Shown: positions 32,701 through 44,530 of the stretch, in pieces
How positions within the stretch are numbered: position 1 is the first letter of the stretch
How the letters are laid out: every line of letters begins with the position of its first letter
Source: Rhizophagus clarus
Lineage: Eukaryota > Glomeromycota > Glomeromycetes > Glomerales > Glomeraceae
Direction: 5' to 3'
Assembly: GCA_015698045.1 (NCBI GenBank)
Contig: BLAL01000053.1
Span: 746,501 to 810,500, forward strand
Length of the DNA: 64,000 nt
The notes under the pieces: model-generated
Told to the model about the DNA's origin: nothing
Databases searched by the model: none
The model's input: the letters and a program-made list of their open reading frames with translations, nothing else
Made by a program: the position numbers and the translations under genes

Positions 32701-34821
32701 TTATGAATCTTCTTGTATTTTTCTAATAGTAGTAGATGCACTTTCCCTATTCAAAAATACTGTGTTTTTATATTTTCTAGCTCTTGTAGTTACGTTATAT
32801 AATGTAGGTTCATCTATATATATCATTCATACAACTTTTGATCATGTTCTTTATATGTGTTTACTATAATATATATGTGTTTATATAATGTCACTCTTGT
32901 TCAAAGCTTTACATGAGCTGGTTTGAGCCGAGCTGGGCATAAGACGCAAGTTGAGCCAGAATGAATAATAAATGCCAGTTATACATGATACAGTATTTTA
33001 TTGCAGCAGGTAATTTCAAAGTCGTACATTTGGTACTGTACTTCATGATCCTCCGGGCCAATCTTCCGTTGGTGTCGCCGCGCTAAAAGATGTCATAACA
33101 GATAACGCTGCATGATCGGCAATACCTCATCCCTCTCCATGAAATTTGACCAAATAGAATTTACTAATCAAGGGATACGTATTTTTCTTTGTATAATCAA
33201 TTTTTTTTTCTATTTGTGACTAGAAAACTTTCTCGTAACTTTTTGATATTTATCGCTGTTTTCAAAATGGTTGATGCTGTTATGTTTGGAAGAAAAAAAA
33301 AAAAGAAAACCGAAAACCGGACGAAAACCGGACGAATATTGGTATTCGAATGTTTAATCACAAATAAATAACATCAACAATTTTGAAAACGGCGATAAAT
33401 GGCATGAATTTTTTTTTTCTTTTTTAAGAAAATTTATCACCATCGGAACGTAAACATTTATGGACAATGCACTAAGGAGCATTTGAATATTTATGGAAGA
33501 CAATCATCGAAAAGATCCTAATATAATTATAATTGATAAACCATATTTTCTAATCCATCAAGAAATATTTATTTATAGAGATATGAAATAAACAAATATT
33601 GATAAAAATTAGGTCTACAGTATAATAAACTACAATAGCGAAAATTCTTTCATTATAACTAGAAATCTGTGTAATACAATATGTATTATTGTTTGTTTGC
33701 TAATCTATTTAAGGATCAAATACAATTAATTACTAAGGCTGAGAAAATAATATGAATTGTATAAAAATAGAACTTGTTTCTTTATAGATTTTCAAATATA
33801 GTTATAAATAAACAGCATAATGGAAATAATCTTTCTTTCGCACGGTATTATACTATATTTGTCATCCGAAAAATTTTCGACCGTGACATATTCATAGGGA
33901 ATTTAATTAATGTAACGATCTTGTTGAAGGATATTATAATTAATGTTGAGATAACGTGAATTGAATAAGAAAATTTCTTGCTTCATACTTTAATAGAAAT
34001 ATTATATTTGGTTTTCTTGTAAAAATGCGATGATACAATTCCCAATTTGAATTTTTATAAAATACGATAATTTCCATCATATTGTGAGTTGCATAAATGT
34101 TTGTCTTACTGATATTGTGTTCCAGGAATTCAATGATGTTCATCCATGCTATAATTAAACTGTCCCTGTCATTCTAAAATGAACTGTGAAATTCGAGTTA
34201 TAGTAATTACCGAATGTGGAATTAATATTTATAAATAATATTTTCTTAAAATGTACAACTTGTACAGCACGTATTATAACAAACAAATTATGGTTGCGTA
34301 AACTTATTCATCCGTTATGGTATAGTTTCGTAAGTTCTAAATAAGCAAGTCAGGATCCAATATATAATATATATATATATGTACAGTAATTTTATCAGAT
34401 AAGCTAGAATAGAAAATCATCCTATCAATTGATATTTAGAATTTTATAAACAATTCGCTTCGTAGACATTTTATGTAACAAGATTAGCATATGCAAGTCA
34501 TAACAGGGATGCATGCATCATAATAAGAAACCGTAACACGAGTGTTTTACAAACATGAAAAAAAGTTTAATCATTCCAAACCATCAAAATATAAGACTTG
34601 GCATTTGTTATCCATAAAAGTTCAAGGACATTGGCACAAAGGTTCATAAATAGTGGACCCCATAGCGGTCTTATTGATTAACAAATTAGCAAGTCCTGAG
34701 CGGTGATCATGATGTAATGTAGCGGATCATACAAATACAGTATGTCTATACCAGATAAGGTATGTTTAGAACCACAACACAAATACTAATGTAATAAGGT
34801 AACAGGTAAGGAGTTGGAAAC
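32701..34821. other. Intergenic, foldback remnant, no gene
   Basis: AT-rich. A moderately GC-rich patch at 32905-33125 has no recognisable content. A foldback is listed separately. From 33401 to the next promoter no coding or terminal-repeat signal was found; short frames at 33774 and 33940 are not supported by motif or context. Confidence 0.5.
33248..33400. repeat. Foldback (imperfect inverted repeat), possible tiny MITE
   Basis: The left arm ATTTATCGCTGTTTTCAAAA (continuing TGGTTGATGCTGTTAT) pairs with the right arm ending TTTTGAAAACGGCGATAAAT at 33381-33400, about 33 bp with a few mismatches. The spacer contains repeated GAAAACCGGAC. A weaker outer pair (TATTTGTGA near 33211, TCACAAATA near 33357) may extend it. 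Confidence 0.75.
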
Positions 34822-34829
34822 TATAAAAA
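34822..34829 (+). promoter_or_regulatory. TATA box of the FAD oxidase gene
   Basis: TATAAAAA, 47 bp before the ATG at 34869, followed by an A-rich leader. The short leader is plausible for a fungal core promoter. Confidence 0.5.
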
Positions 34830-34868
34830 TACGTATAGGAATTTTACGTCTAAAAGAAAAACAAAAAA

Positions 34869-36730
34869 ATGTCTAATTCAAAAAATCCTCATGAATTATT
34901 TAATTGGATTAATGATACTATCAAAAAATTACTCAAAACCAAAAATGACGAAGAGAAAGCCTCCATTGTTAAAGAAATTCATGATGAACTTCTCAAGCTG
35001 GAACAAGTAAAACTTCCGCCTCCGTCAGAAGGAAGAAAGAAAGATCCTGAAGCTGAAATTCATTATCCTGAAACCGTAAAGGAAATACAAGACATCGTCA
35101 AGGATGCATATAATAGTGGAAATACGATTGTTAGAGTTATCGGGTCTAATCATTCCATCAAAGATGCGATTTGGGATGCACCACCTGATAAAACAGTCAA
35201 ACTTCTTTCATTGTCGAAATTTAATGGTGTAGATATTAATCAAGCAGATCAAACTGCTACAGTCAAAGCTGGAACTCATTTAAATCGTGACCCATTAGAT
35301 AGTAATTCCACAGATGAAAATAGTTTTAATTATATTATCGACAAGGCTGGATTTGCTTTACCTGATCTTGGTGGTATTGCACATCAAACTGTTGGTGGAT
35401 TTCTTTCAACGGGATCGTCTGGCGGATCATTAAAATATAGTATCGAGGATTCAATCGTTAGCATTAGTTTAATTAATGGTAAAGGTGATATAGAAACTTT
35501 GAAATATGGGGAAGACAAATTTTTCGCTGCCGGAGTCTCAATGGGATTATATGGAATAATAACTCATGTAACCTTTAAACTTATTCCAAATTATTATATT
35601 TATGGAAGTCAAGTCTGTGCTATTATGAATTCAGGTTTAAATCCTGATTATCAAGAAGGATGTCCGATCGATCTTCTTGGTCCTGGCACTCAAACTGTAC
35701 CTAGTCTACAAAAATTTTTCGCCGAAGATGACAACGAGTACACGCGTTTATTTTGGTGGCCGCAGGATAGGGTTAACCGGTTGACTATTTGGAAGGCGAA
35801 AAGAACAAATGTTAATGATCTTGAAGGGTACGTTAAACCAACTTCACCATATAAAGAATTCCCTGAATATTTTGGTAGCGAAATTCCTGCACAAATTCTT
35901 GCCAGAATAGTCTACGTCATTTTGAACTTATTTCTTTCTGATGAGGAATGGTACAAAAAAATTGCAGCACTATTATTGAGTCTTTTCAACGGAATTGTAC
36001 TTCAATCTTTTCAAGATATTTGGTATAAAGGAATACCGATGGATGATCAGGTAAAATAGTACAGAGTAAAAGTTGAAGGCCCTAAAGAATATTGTTTAAA
36101 CATCTAATTTTTCTTTTACACTTCTCTTTTATAGGTTTCAGATACTATTCTTCCAACCACATTTACTGAATTATGGTTTTCAATTGATCAAACACAAGGT
36201 AAATAATTATTTTATGCATTATTAATAAACATTAAATTCACGTTTTAACGATACAAATCCGCAGAACTCATGAATAAATTGGACAAAGTTTTTAAGCGCG
36301 GGCCTAGTGCTGTGGGCAATAATGCAACTGAACTTTACACCGCAAAAGAAAGTAAATTCTGGTTGAGTCCATCATATGGACAAAATGTGGTTCGTATTGA
36401 TTTTCTGTACTTTGAAGGAAACTTAATAGGTACTCCTGAAGAATTTTTTAGCCAATACTGGGAAGAATTCAAGAATGACAATTTTCGTTGTCATTGGGGC
36501 AAATATGTTCCAAAAAATTATGGGGAAAAGGTTCCAAGTTTATATAAAAAATATAATGATTGGATCAATATCAGAAAGGAAATGGATCCCAAACAGGTAA
36601 ATACAAACTTATTTAATTTTCTGTTAATTGATGTGATTATTAATAACTTTTCCTCTCAAATTGATGATAATAGATATTTGTTACTCCCTATTGGAGAAAT
36701 ATTTTAAATATTGAAGAATTGAGTAAATAA
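34869..36730 (+). CDS. FAD-linked oxidase, sugar-1,4-lactone oxidase-like (four exons)
   Basis: Exons 34869-36050, 36135-36198, 36265-36596 and 36674-36730 join in frame to 544 residues; all three introns (84, 66 and 77 bp) are GT-AG. Residues about 58-230 form a PCMH-type FAD-binding domain: TIVRVIGSNHS (the FAD-contacting loop; the His aligns with the one that binds FAD covalently in several relatives), AGTHLN, and HQTVGGFLSTGSSGGSL. The C-terminal part has the D-arabinono/L-gulono-lactone oxidase features LTIWKAKRTN, RIDFLYF, CHWGKY and the ending FVTPYWRNIL. Such enzymes oxidise aldonolactones to erythroascorbate or ascorbate, usually at mitochondrial or ER membranes; substrate and location are not shown here. 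An Asn replaces the more usual Gly before that His. No signal peptide is evident. Confidence 0.88.
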
Positions 36731-37108
36731 TAAAATAAAAGTCATCAGAAATATGATATGTACATATTTATTGAATTGTCAGTGTACTACTTAATAAATA
36801 TACTTTAATGCACTTTGAAATGATATATTTTTTGCACTGTGCAAAATTTTCATTAAATTAAATATAACCAACCACCTAAGAAATATGTGATTACCATTTT
36901 TTCGTTCATAACTATATATTGTTGACATTTTATTATTGATAGGATTTATATGTTAAAAATGGCAAAACTATCACGTGTGTAAAACATTAGCAGTTTGTAG
37001 TATAATAAAATTTTACATATCTAATAGTTAAATTCTTTCCTTCTATTCCTTAAAACATTATAAACAAAAAAAGGAAAATCTTCTCACTGCACGTGAAAAC
37101 TTTGAAAA
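36731..37108. other. 3' flank of the FAD oxidase gene, nothing recognised
   Basis: AT-rich, with an ACTTAATAAATA-like polyadenylation region about 60 bp past the stop codon. No other feature. Confidence 0.5.
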
Positions 37109-37110
37109 TA

Positions 37111-37308
37111 CAGTAACACCTCCATAAGTGCACCCTCTATAAGTGCACATATTATGTAAATTCTCTCTATGTGCACGGTACACTTGAGTCCCAACTTATA
37201 AGAGCCCTTAATATTTTATTCTCTATAAATGCACTCCCTTTCTAAGTGCATATTTTGCTATTTTTTTACTATGGTCCCAAGGGGGGTGCACTTATAGAGG
37301 TGCTACTG
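37111..37308. mobile_element. pogo/Tc1-mariner-type MITE
   Basis: The 198-bp element has ends CAGTAACACCTCCATAAGTG and, on the other strand, CAGTAGCACCTCTATAAGTG, continuing CACCC (2 mismatches in 25). Both sides are flanked by TA (37109-37110 and 37309-37310). The CAGTA start plus TA duplication fits pogo/Tigger-type elements. Internal copies of TAAGTGCA and TAAATGCAC recur. Non-coding. Confidence 0.9.
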
Positions 37309-37310
37309 TA

Positions 37311-38719
37311 TATTTAATGCATAGATAACATAGTAAAATTTGTGACTACCGCTGAAGTACCATCATATCAAAACGATTAATTCAGCATCCTGGCCCATTC
37401 AAAAAAAAAAATAAAATAAAAAATGGTTAATAATTCATTTCTTTAATTGAAAAAATTAAAGAATTTTTCTTTATTGATATTATTATTCTCAGGGTAAATC
37501 TCAGCATAACTCTCTTCTGATAATCTGTGGTCATATTTTCACGAAAAGAATATTTTATTTAAACATTAAAACTCTTATTACACCCGCTTTTAAGTAATTT
37601 TTACCTTTTACATTATGAAGTCGTTTTGCTTCAATTTTTTGACAGCGGCTTTCTTGGACTTTATATAAGCATAATGCTGCCTTCAAAATACTTCCTCAGT
37701 ACTTCCTCTGACTAATAAAATATTTACCTTATTTATAGCCCGAATGAACCAACCCAAACATATTTTAAAACGATACGGTATCGAAATAACTTGTTTTAAT
37801 ATTTCACGTTGCAAGGGTAGACCCCACGTACAGTAATAAATCACGTGTTGCTACATCTATCGCAGTTGCGAGAAATTTCCTATCTGCTTGGTTAAAAATG
37901 AATATTTTATTATGGTTGAATGGGTTATTTTTATAAACAAATTTAACAATGCCAAGAAAATTTAATTAATTATTCTAAAAACCAATAGAAATCATTCTTT
38001 ACAAAATAACATGATCTCATTGGTAAAGTTATTCACCAATCAATTAATAGTTTAACGTCATTACGGACGACTAAATCAATACACTCATAAAATTTAAATT
38101 ATTCTAATATTCCTATCAAAACTACTACTTCTTGAGTAATCATTTAATCACTAAACTCCCTGCTGGAATCTCAACGTATTTTGAGACAAATTAGCCTATT
38201 TCGGCTATATCACATAATACCCTCTACACCTAAGACATAGAAAAAGAAAGAGAATAAGAAATTAAAACAGCAGGTGAGGAAAAAAACATTACTAAGTCTT
38301 CTACCTCCTTTACACCTTATAAGCTTCACTGTCTTCTAGTCAGCTAAGTATTGATACGTGACAAGAACACAAAATTCTAACCTAAATAAATGGAAATACG
38401 AGAAATTGTAGACAAGACTGATGAGGCAGTAATTACTGGATACATGCCGACCAGAATTATAATTATTTTCGGTCATTTTCGGACTTCAGACTTTCAGATT
38501 CGGCCATAATTTCAATTTCGGCCACACGTATAATAAGTACTATGGTACAAATAAAATGCTTAACAGTTTGGGTCATATTGATATGAATCAAGTGATTATT
38601 TCAGCATTTAACAGTAATTATTGAACTACTACACATTAGAGGTATCCGCTCCACTCTACGGACACAGACAAATTGTTAACCAACCTTAAAAATCTTTTGG
38701 CTGGAATTAACAAGAAGTA
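37311..38719. other. Intergenic, no gene recognised
   Basis: AT-rich non-coding DNA. Around 38455-38530 words like TTTCGGTC, TTTTCGG and TTCGGCC recur in mixed orientation, probably a repeat fragment without pairable ends. Confidence 0.5.
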
Positions 38720-38910
38720 CGGCTGGCATACGGTCAAAATGTCCCGAACATGAAAATATAGCGGACATGGGCCGTACTGTCCGATCTAGAGTTTGGATCC
38801 GTGTATCCATGATTTAAATTCAATATCCGTAATCCATATAAAATTTAAGTCTGGATACGGATAATTCAAAAAAATTTTGAATGGATTATCCGTATCCGCA
38901 TTATCCATGC

Positions 38911-39007
38911 ATAATATGGATAACATGGATAATAATATGGATAACACGGATAACACGGATAACACGGATAATACGGATAATACAGATAATACAGATAATA
39001 CAGAAAT
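38911..39007. repeat. 9-bp tandem array, GGATAACAC type
   Basis: About ten units of ATGGATAAC, ACGGATAAC, ACGGATAAT and ACAGATAAT in order, with sequence drifting along the array. It lies in the left subterminal region of the hAT element and repeats the GGATAA word found at its other end, so it may have grown from transposase-binding sites. Confidence 0.9.
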
Positions 39008-39176
39008 AAAGATAATAAATTTTAAACATTTTTAAAAATATTTAATAAATTTATATTTTATAAATTCAATGATTCTTTATTAAAATTAAAAGATTATGGT
39101 GGAAATTTCTCTGAAATAATACTAAATTTCATTAATTTCATTAAAAATTTCTGGTGGAAAAATATTACCTATAATA

Positions 39177-41240
39177 CTATGATTTTTTTTTCAAAAATAA
39201 AAGTTTTTCAAATAATTTTGGTTTTAATTGTACACGTTTTGCTGTCATTGTATTACCTGCTTGAGAAAATAACCTTTCACTAGAAGTTGAAGTAGTAGAA
39301 ATTGATAAATATTTTTTGCTAAATGAGATAAAATTGGAAATCTTTCTTGATTTCCTGCCCACCATTCGAAAGAAAGGGTTAGTTTTAAGAGTTAAGAGAG
39401 ATATTCATTAATTTCATTTTCAGCATTTTGATTTTTCTGCAAACATATCTACAAGTAATGAATTATTTGATTCTAATAGATCAAAATCATTATCATCTGA
39501 TATTTGTGCATGAAAATAAATTCTTCTGATTCCTTAACAGATTGATATTCATCACGCAAAAAAGAAACTATTCCTTCTTTTTTTAAACTTAAAAAACAAA
39601 ATTAAGACTTTTTACACGTGGATCCAATAGCGCTGATATCATTCCTTCCTTTGCGAGATTTTCCCAATAACGAAGTAATAAATGATATAAATTCCTTTTA
39701 ACTTTCTTCAACCTTTCCTTCGCACTACTTTAAAGGATCTTTAATTTTAATTTTTCTCTTTTTGTTTGTGATTCATTCATAATAACAACATCATCATCGT
39801 TGCCATCTTCAAACTCAACATCGTCAAATGCGTTATCGTTATTCGTTAAATCTACCATTTCTATTTCTTTAGGGATTACTTTCGCTTGAAGAGAAGCTAC
39901 AACATAATATATAAAAGTTGCTGTTGCATATTTTTCACCACTTAACAATTTAGTTGCATCATATAAAGGTTGAAGTAATTTGGTTAACTGTTGCATGAGT
40001 TTCCATTCATCATCACTGTGCATTATTTCTTTAAGACGTTTTAAATCTTTCTTTGTATCTTCATCATCATAGTTGCAATTAATATATTAATTGAATTGTA
40101 AAGTTTGTGATGACCTTCCCAGGCGAGATATGATGAGTTCCATCTCGTCTTAACATCTTGAATTATACGCATATACTTGTGATTCTTTGAAAAATTCTAA
40201 AAAAAAAAGAATTATATTTAGTATTGATATTGATAAATATATTAAAATAAATATAAAATAACCTCAGTTTCATTTAAATGATGATGTATTTGTATTGCTT
40301 TCATACGTTCATTCTGCTTTGGACTCATAAAAAAATTAATAATCGTTTTGTACGAGCTATTAAGATCTCAACCGGTATCAGTACTTAATTTACTACAAGA
40401 TTTAATGTGTGAGCCACACAAGGAACCCGAACGTATTAGATAAAAGTTTAGAAGCAGCAACCATATTACTACCATTATCAGTAGTAATACAAACAAATTT
40501 TTTCCCAAACCCATTCTGAAATTAAATTCAATAGTGTTTGTGCAATATTTTTACTAGTGTGAGGATATTCAAGATACTGACATGCTAACATTATCTCTTG
40601 TAGTTCAAATTCTTTGTTAATAAAAGCCGATATAACCTTAACGATCTCTAGCGGTCCATAAATCAGTTGTGATTGAACAGTATCCTTAAACAATGTTAGA
40701 AGTTCCCGCTCAGAATAATCACATGCTTTAGTAACAAGTTGCTTAATATATTTGTCACTTGAAAGATTATAATAAGAATCAAGAGTTTTAAATAAATTAA
40801 TAAAGCCTGCACTTTTTAATGTATAAAGTGGTTGCATGTTATCAATTAAGAATTCTGCTAATGCTTCGTCACGCTCTTGTTTACGCTTAGGATTTTTGCC
40901 CACTGTTTTTAGAAATGCTGCATCAATTTTTGATCGAACAAGATTATTATTTTTCTCTTTTTCAGATCTGAGAATACCATGTTGAGATTCTGATACCAAA
41001 ATTACCAGATGATCCATCTGTATTAATTATATGTCCGCATGTCTTTACACCTTTATTTATTCTAATTTCCACATTATTAGGTTTTGATGGTTCAAGTTTA
41101 TTAAAATAACGCCATATGTCCGTTTTATCCTCAATTAAAACCCTTCTCTTCTTTTTTTTTGCTTGTTTCCGTACTAGCTGTACCACCAGTTTGAGCAGAA
41201 TCGCTGATATTATCATTGTATTCTTCATCATTATTAGGTT
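39177..41240 (-). pseudogene. hAT transposase, degenerate
   Basis: Read on the minus strand from 41231. A BED-finger-like start (KTDIWRYFNKLE, then CGHIINTDGSSGNFGI) has lost its later zinc ligands. At 41017-40478 comes a hAT N-terminal region (ALAEFLIDNMQPLYTLKSAG, FINLFKTLDSYYNLSSD). At 40023-39730 is KLMQQLTKLLQPLYDATKLL, typical of the central part. Around 39640 the translation gives ALLDPRVKSL. At 39365-39177 is the C-terminal dimerisation region (STSSERLFSQAGNTMTAKR). Several stops and frame changes separate the pieces, and a piece corresponding to the catalytic Asp region near 40490 is disrupted. The order and spacing are those of a complete hAT transposase, so this is a decayed full-length copy. 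Confidence 0.88.
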
Positions 41241-42358
41241 CCGTAATGTAAAACTCTTAAAATTGCGAAAGCGAAAAAATTTTCGCTAAAAAATTTATTA
41301 ATTATTATTTATACTGTATTACGAAACACAAATCGGAAAATGTAGATTTTAGATCAATTTACTTACTAATTTTGTTACATTCACATGAACCCCTAATTAT
41401 CCGTATTTATTGAATATTTACATTATTTTTTTAGTATTTAAGTAAAAATAAGATTTAAAATAACACATAATATCCATATTATATTCTGTTGAGAGATAAA
41501 CCGATTTTTTTTTGTCTTTTAAAGAGTTATTCCAAGTCTAATTCAAAATAAAAACGCTAAGTTAGTAACGTTTTTTAATAAATTTTCTTAAATAAAAACA
41601 TTTCTTCCTTACTTATTCACCTATTCTATATCCAAAATCCAAGGGTTTCAAGATATCTATTAAAGGCAAAAAAGGAAATAATAGAATAAAAAAAAAATTG
41701 TTAATTTTTCTCGAAATGTCGAATATGTTTCAATTTTCAATTTTTATTCGCTTAAAAGTTCGTAGCTCTTAAAGGGAAAAGAAATTACTGAATTAATCAC
41801 AATTCACTCCGCAACACACTCTTCTCCATTTACCTAAGGATTTGCTTGCCAAAGCAAATAATCCCGGACTCTCCTGACTAAAATAAACGAATGAATAAAT
41901 TGATAAATAAATAGATAATTAAATAGATAATTAAATAAATAGATCGATAGATAAATAAATAAAAAATATGACAAATAATTAATAAATGATACTTTGTTCC
42001 AAAATCCAAATTCCTAGATCCAAACTTTTTCCAGCAATCCGATTTCTAAAAGAAGGTTCAGATTTCTTTTAATTTTCGTAGGTCATTTGCGTTATATAAG
42101 GATTATCCGCGGATAATCCACAGATTATCCATATAAAATAACGTATCCATGGATACTATCCGAAATGACAAAATGGGTATCCGCAATCCGTTATCCATAC
42201 GGATACACGGACACGGACACCCAGATCGGACTCCAATCTGGGACTGTCCAATGTCCGTGTCAGTGTCCCATGTCAACACTGGTTGGTAATATTGTATTAT
42301 AATTTATTCTCAAGAAAACAATTCCGTCAGATAAACTAAATTTTTGATTTCTTGGTTT

Positions 42359-42477
42359 CGTATTTGACCGTTATTAAGCACCCCGAAAATAAGCACCCAT
42401 TGCCGATTTTGGTCAGAATTATAATGACTTTAGCCGACATTAAATGCAAAAAGGGTGCTTAATAACAGCCAAATACG
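42359..42477. mobile_element. Short TIR MITE (about 120 bp)
   Basis: The ends CGTATTTGACCGTTATTAAG and, on the other strand, CGTATTTGGCTGTTATTAAG, each followed by CACCC, pair over 25 bp with two mismatches. GCACCC is repeated internally. No clear target duplication. It lies 78 bp right of the hAT element and 140 bp left of the next MITE. Confidence 0.85.
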
Positions 42478-42619
42478 GTATTTCATTATTAAAAAGGTAC
42501 AAGAAGATTTATTAATGAAAATAGCGTCAAAATCACGTGAACATCACATTTTCTGCGGGAAGTTGCACAGTTCATGATCATTTATACAGGGGAATTTTTT
42601 TCAGTCATATAGATTGATA

Positions 42620-42940
42620 CAGTCGGCTCGCTTATAACGAACTCGCGTTATACCGAAATTTACAGTAAAACGAATTTTTAGTATAGCACCAATTTTAATA
42701 TATAAAAAACTCTCGTTATACAGAGTATTACTAACTAATTAAATGTTATATACCGTGTAATAAAGTAAAATCTATGGACACGATTTTTTTTATGCCTAAT
42801 TTTTTTTTTTTTTTTTACATATAACGGATATTATGTAACATACGTTTTGTATAGTGCAATATACCAAATTTTACGAATTTTCTTATAACGAAGCCCTTAT
42901 TCTTACGGATAAAAAATTCGTTATAAGGCGAGCCCGATCG
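42620..42940. mobile_element. pogo/Tigger-like MITE
   Basis: The ends CAGTCGGCTCGCTTATAACG and, on the other strand, CGATCGGGCTCGCCTTATAA (then CGAA), pair with small gaps. They are flanked by TA on both sides (42618-42619, 42941-42942). CTCG...TTATAACGAA ends are common in pogo/Tigger families. The inside has further TTATAC/TATAACG words and poly-T; non-coding. Confidence 0.85.
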
Positions 42941-44430
42941 TAATCTCTTACCTTTAAAATAATATATATCAAAAAACTATTTTCAAAATATATTTTATCG
43001 TTATAATGTACTGTCTGCGTCACAGTAAAAATCATCGGAATTATCGGAGTTATCAAAAAATAGATCTACACGCGGCATACACCGATTGAAATTTATTGAA
43101 ACACAAGACATATTTGGGTATTAACTTATTTCAACATATAAAACCTTTCTAAGTTAATTTAAATTTTGTGCCGTTAAAAATAATTATTCTGTAACATCGA
43201 AATCTCGAAATCGAATCAAATTATAGATTAAAAAAATTGTATTAACGCACTTGACGATTATTTCATAATTTGTCCGAGTTGATCGAGTTACGCATGTTAT
43301 ATAAACGTTGCTGTACCACCGTAAAATTTATGTCCGGCAATTTGATTTTTATTTTTTTTTTTGATCCAAAAAATTTTTTTGTACCTCGAATACACCAAAT
43401 GAGCTCTCATCCGGATCTAAATTAGCTCAAATTCATACCTCAATCTAAAGCCAATTATACTGTATATGGATGCGCCACATCGGTATAAATTTAGTATAAA
43501 CACTCTCCATAATATGCAGATCTGATTAGTGTACAGCAAGTTCTTCAGTCTTTGTAGTTAACCAAATTAGTAATCTTATTCGGTGTTTGTTGGTATTGTT
43601 ATAGTATAAAGACTGATAAAATCGGCTAGTATGTATCTTAAAAAAAACGTGCAATCACGTCGATATTTAAATGATATAAATGATAAATACCGGAAAATCC
43701 GAATAAACTGATTATCAAAAGAAATAAACAGTCAATAAAATAATAATTTATTGACAACAGAAAGTGCTGACTATTATCCTATTAATCAATACAGAATTAA
43801 TTTATCGTTCGTATCGTTCGAGAAAACTATTCTAAAAAAAAACCACAAAAATTAGGATATTATTTGCATTTACTGTGGATGATTCTTATTTATTTTTTCT
43901 TTTTTCTTTTAAAAAAAAAAAACTTCATGTGAAGGACTGCGCGCGATTATAATAAACTCAGCTTTTATACCGAAGAACCATTATTTAAAATTAAATTACG
44001 TTTCATGTAATTTCTCCATATTATAAAATGAGAAGAAAAATTTAATAAACGTTTGTATAAAAAAAAAAAAAAAGAAAAAAGTTTTTTTTATTCATCTATG
44101 ATATATGTTCAATAAATGGGAATTATTGAATAAATTAATTTAAAAATTTATAGGGAACAAGTTCCGGAACAAGTCCCAACTCTTAATACTAAACTTTTAA
44201 TGATAAGCAACAAAGTTGGGCTAATTTGATCATGATCATTTATTTTATCACAATGCTGATAGCTGTTAAAAGAGATGAATCATTTTAAGCTAGAAAATAA
44301 TTTTCTTTGTCTGATATTACATAAATAGAATAGCATACGTGCTATGATTACTATTCATAAGAATTCGTATTTTTTCAATGATAGTTCTAAAATGGGCAAC
44401 ATAAAAAAGTAAAATAAAAAAAAAAATACT

Positions 44431-44438
44431 TATATAAA
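44431..44438 (+). promoter_or_regulatory. TATA box of UGT 1
   Basis: TATATAAA, 93 bp before the ATG, in a context shared with UGT 2 (AATACTTATATAA then ATTGCAATTAAT). Confidence 0.7.
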
Positions 44439-44530
44439 GAAATAATATTGCAATTAATTCTCTTCCTTACTTAAAAGTTAAGAAGAAATTACACCCAAAT
44501 AAAATATCAATCAAATAACAATTAAATAAA

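Larger units (their letters stand above)
38720..42281 (-). mobile_element. Decayed autonomous hAT transposon
   Basis: The right end reads, from outside in, CAGTGTTGACATGGGACACT, a typical hAT terminus (CAGTG), ending at 42281. Further in, GTCCGATCTGGGTG and CCGTGTATCC match GTCCGATCTAGAGT and CCGTGTATCC near the left end (38778-38808), so the two sides are inverted. The outermost left bases (about 38720-38780) are diverged and no 8-bp duplication could be paired, so the left limit is approximate. Both subterminal regions are filled with GGATA/TATCC words. The minus-strand transposase between them is broken. Confidence 0.8.

Noticed and set aside
32541-32869. Two 61-codon frames
   Set aside because: The first is a piece of the LINE remnant in one frame; the second has no support.
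33189-33371. 60-codon frame spanning the foldback
   Set aside because: It runs through an inverted repeat and a poly-A tract; the Lys-rich translation is an artefact.
38640-42300. TTAACCAACC at 38677 against GGTTGGTAA at 42281 as hAT ends
   Set aside because: Inverted words of this length can occur by chance, and they lie outside the CAGTG terminus at 42281; no 8-bp direct duplication supports them.
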